Shown here: piece after piece, positions 62,836 to 64,000 of the stretch
Layout: each line of letters starts with the position of its first letter
How positions within the stretch are numbered: position 1 is the stretch's first letter
Assembly: GCA_016868785.1 (NCBI GenBank)
Contig: VGFS01000008.1
Span: forward strand, 1-64,000
DNA length: 64,000 nt
Reading direction: 5' to 3'
Source: Bacteroidota bacterium
GTDB taxonomy: Bacteria; Bacteroidota; Bacteroidia; NS11-12g; UBA955
Program-made: the position numbers and the translations under genes
The notes under the pieces: model-generated
The model's input: only the letters and a program-made list of their open reading frames with translations
Told to the model about the DNA's origin: nothing
The model's database searches: none

Positions 62836-62852
62836 GAGCAATTTCATTTCCA

Positions 62853-63467
62853 ATGTCAGAAAATCGCCAATTTGTTGAAAATCCTTTGTTGCTCACGGAT
62901 CTGTTTCCCAAGGGCATCTATCATTTCAAAGAATCGAACGATGAAGCGATTGAGGTGCCTCAAGTGGCTGATAGTGAATCAGAAAAAGAGGTGGTTTTCG
63001 CTTCCGCAGCGTTAGCAGAAAGTCCTGAAATCGCGGTCGAAAAAAATGAAATCAATGCGCAAATATCGACAAGTTACAATCCAGAGGAAGATACCATGAT
63101 TACACTCACCATCATCAACCTTTTATTTGATGCCACTGATGCGTCATGGGATGAGGCTACCAAATTATCCTACGATAAGTTGATGTCGGCCGTTAAAGTA
63201 AACCAAGAATCGGTTCTGTCAGAGGACATTGAAACGGTCATGGCAGTGGGAGAGGCCGACTATCACCCCGAACTGCTCGGTGATCGATTGTCGCCCGTGA
63301 TTTTTGTATGGTCGGATCGTGATATTGCACAAATCCCTGCATTGTACAAAGCCAAACCCACCGAGAAAGGGGTGATGGTCAGATTTCCCTCATTTGCGGC
63401 CATGTGTGCCAATGTGGAAATGAAAAAAATGGTTTGGCAGACTATGAAACAAGTGTTGAAATTTTAA
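62853..63467 (+). CDS. Possible DNA polymerase III psi-like (HolD-like) protein, otherwise hypothetical
   Basis: 204 residues. N-terminal short motif NPLLLTDLFPKGIYHF (about 10-25), a disordered acidic linker (about 28-80), then a compact alpha/beta domain (about 81-204) with ITLTIINLLFDATDASWDEA, LSPVIFVWSDRD and FPSFAAMCANVEMKKMVWQT near the end. The layout (short N-terminal peptide, linker, small Rossmann-like domain ending SP.L..L.AN....K..LW) recalls E. coli HolD, which has an N-terminal clamp-loader-binding peptide and ends in a similar segment. This is my inference, not a database call. Divergent from ilvE. Confidence 0.55.
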   Translation: MSENRQFVENPLLLTDLFPKGIYHFKESNDEAIEVPQVADSESEKEVVFASAALAESPEIAVEKNEINAQISTSYNPEEDTMITLTIINLLFDATDASWDEATKLSYDKLMSAVKVNQESVLSEDIETVMAVGEADYHPELLGDRLSPVIFVWSDRDIAQIPALYKAKPTEKGVMVRFPSFAAMCANVEMKKMVWQTMKQVLKF

Positions 63468-63549
63468 ATTCAACTTTGGGTTAGGGATATTGTCAATACA
63501 TACTGGTTTTTTTAACTGGGCTAGGCTGCATTTTATGTAGGTTTTATGT

Positions 63550-63580
63550 CAAATAAACTGTGTAAACAACAGTTTATTTG
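63550..63580. repeat. 12 nt perfect inverted repeat upstream of the adhesin gene
   Basis: CAAATAAACTGT (63550-63561), 7 nt loop GTAAACA, ACAGTTTATTTG (63569-63580). No T tract after it, so not an intrinsic terminator. It ends 71 nt before the start codon at 63652, and could be an operator or an mRNA hairpin. The stem is AT-rich and partly resembles -7 elements on both strands. Confidence 0.6.
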
Positions 63581-63651
63581 TAGTTGCGAAAAATGCAAAA
63601 AAAATGCTTGTAACTACTGTGAAAGTCAATTAATTTCGTAATCGCTGTAAC

Positions 63652-64000
63652 ATGAAAAAACGCTACCCACTTTCAATTTTCAAAGGGTTTAAGCTCTTCT
63701 TAATACTATTTTTTGCTTTTGTATTTGCGCCCTCAGCGAAAGCCGACCACGTAATGGGCTCTGACATGGGCTATCAGTGTTTGGGCGGGGGAAAGTATAA
63801 AATCATTATCAAATTCTACCGCGATTGTAGGGGTGCCAGCGCGCCTCCGAGCTGGAGTTTGTTGTACTGGTACGCGGGTAACAACCAAGGGGCTGGCACA
63901 TCACGATATTCCATTTCAATGACACGGACGGGTATTCGTGACATCACCCCAAGATGTTCAACTGCAAGTTCTCCCTGTTCTCCCACCAATACCAGCTATA
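63652..64000 (+). CDS. Large secreted/surface protein, N-terminal part (runs off right edge)
   Basis: 116 codons from the ATG at 63652 with no stop. Signal peptide with a basic start and hydrophobic core (LFLILFFAFVFAPSAKA), then DHVMGSDMGYQCLGGGKYKI and IIKFYRDCRGASAPPSWSLL. The Cys-rich HVMGSD..YxCLG...Y.I...YRDC start is shared by very large Bacteroidota proteins that carry PKD or similar repeats and a gliding-motility or T9SS C-terminal domain. The rest lies outside the window, so neither repeats nor sorting domain can be checked. Confidence 0.75.
   Translation, partial: MKKRYPLSIFKGFKLFLILFFAFVFAPSAKADHVMGSDMGYQCLGGGKYKIIIKFYRDCRGASAPPSWSLLYWYAGNNQGAGTSRYSISMTRTGIRDITPRCSTASSPCSPTNTSY

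Noticed and set aside
1-64000. tRNA or rRNA genes, insertion sequences, prophage or conjugative parts
   Set aside because: No tRNA cloverleaf, ribosomal RNA segment, transposase, integrase or phage structural gene was recognised by reading both strands; composition looks even throughout.

Overview
The window is a dense, ordinary chromosomal segment of a member of the Bacteroidota. The evidence is: three secreted proteins with type IX secretion (T9SS) C-terminal sorting domains; families largely confined to the phylum (DUF4290, DUF2480, DUF5723, DUF1599, BT_3928-like, IPExxxVDY, and a PstS-like plus TPR pair); a Rho factor with a long disordered N-terminal insert; a TonB-dependent receptor; and promoters of the phylum type (TTG, 19-20 nt, TAnnTTTG). 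G+C looks to be in the mid-40s percent by eye. The gene set (phenylacetyl-CoA epoxidase, kynurenine 3-monooxygenase, P5C dehydrogenase, ETF) suggests an aerobic heterotroph. I cannot place it below phylum. I see no tRNA, rRNA, CRISPR array, insertion sequence, prophage or integrase.

Layout. 1-1.9 kb (minus): truncated GT39-type glycosyltransferase, an exported 'asparagine synthetase B' family protein, CrcB fluoride channel. 1.9-9.3 kb (plus): FNR-like reductase, rho, acidic small protein, apaG, an SDR, a T9SS protein, a DUF5723 outer-membrane protein. 9.3-11.3 kb (minus): murA and DUF4290. 11.4-13.4 kb (plus): TetR-like regulator and ABC1 kinase. 13.3-23.7 kb: TonB receptor, polysaccharide deacetylase, kynurenine monooxygenase (plus), M61 peptidase/Ldh operon, DUF2480, pyruvate kinase, IPExxxVDY. 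23.75-26 kb (plus): acpP-fabF-rnc. 26-29.2 kb (minus): UvrD-type helicase fused to an Fe-S nuclease. 29.2-35.7 kb (plus): DUF1599, BT_3928-like, lone DppB-type permease, aroK, HU, class III aminotransferase, lipoprotein. 35.7-44.1 kb: HsdR-N nuclease (minus) diverging from holA, two T9SS proteins (BNR-repeat protein, subtilase), PstS-like lipoprotein, TPR protein. 44.2-47.4 kb (minus): tetR-paaABCD. 47.6-49.6 kb (minus): phoA-kdsB. 49.6-51.3 kb: pruA. 51.3-55.1 kb (minus): etfBA, bifunctional nuclease, hypothetical, class IV aminotransferase. 55.2-59.6 kb: mpl converging on a GH3/beta-lactamase fusion. 59.8-64 kb: ECF sigma factor with a membrane-tethered partner, ilvE, a possible HolD (psi)-like protein, and the start of a large surface protein that leaves the window.

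Genes are packed tightly. Several converging pairs overlap or nearly touch with no hairpin terminator, while strong terminators follow some highly expressed or secreted genes (7744, 33492, 39239, 42379). Three observations deserve most attention. First, a TAnnTTTG element recurs only 4-6 nt before the start codon of many genes, which predicts leaderless mRNAs. Second, a perfect operator palindrome sits inside the promoter of tetR-paaABCD. Third, the small ORF at 62853 resembles the DNA polymerase III psi subunit (HolD). No obviously new defence or mobile system is present; I looked and did not find one.
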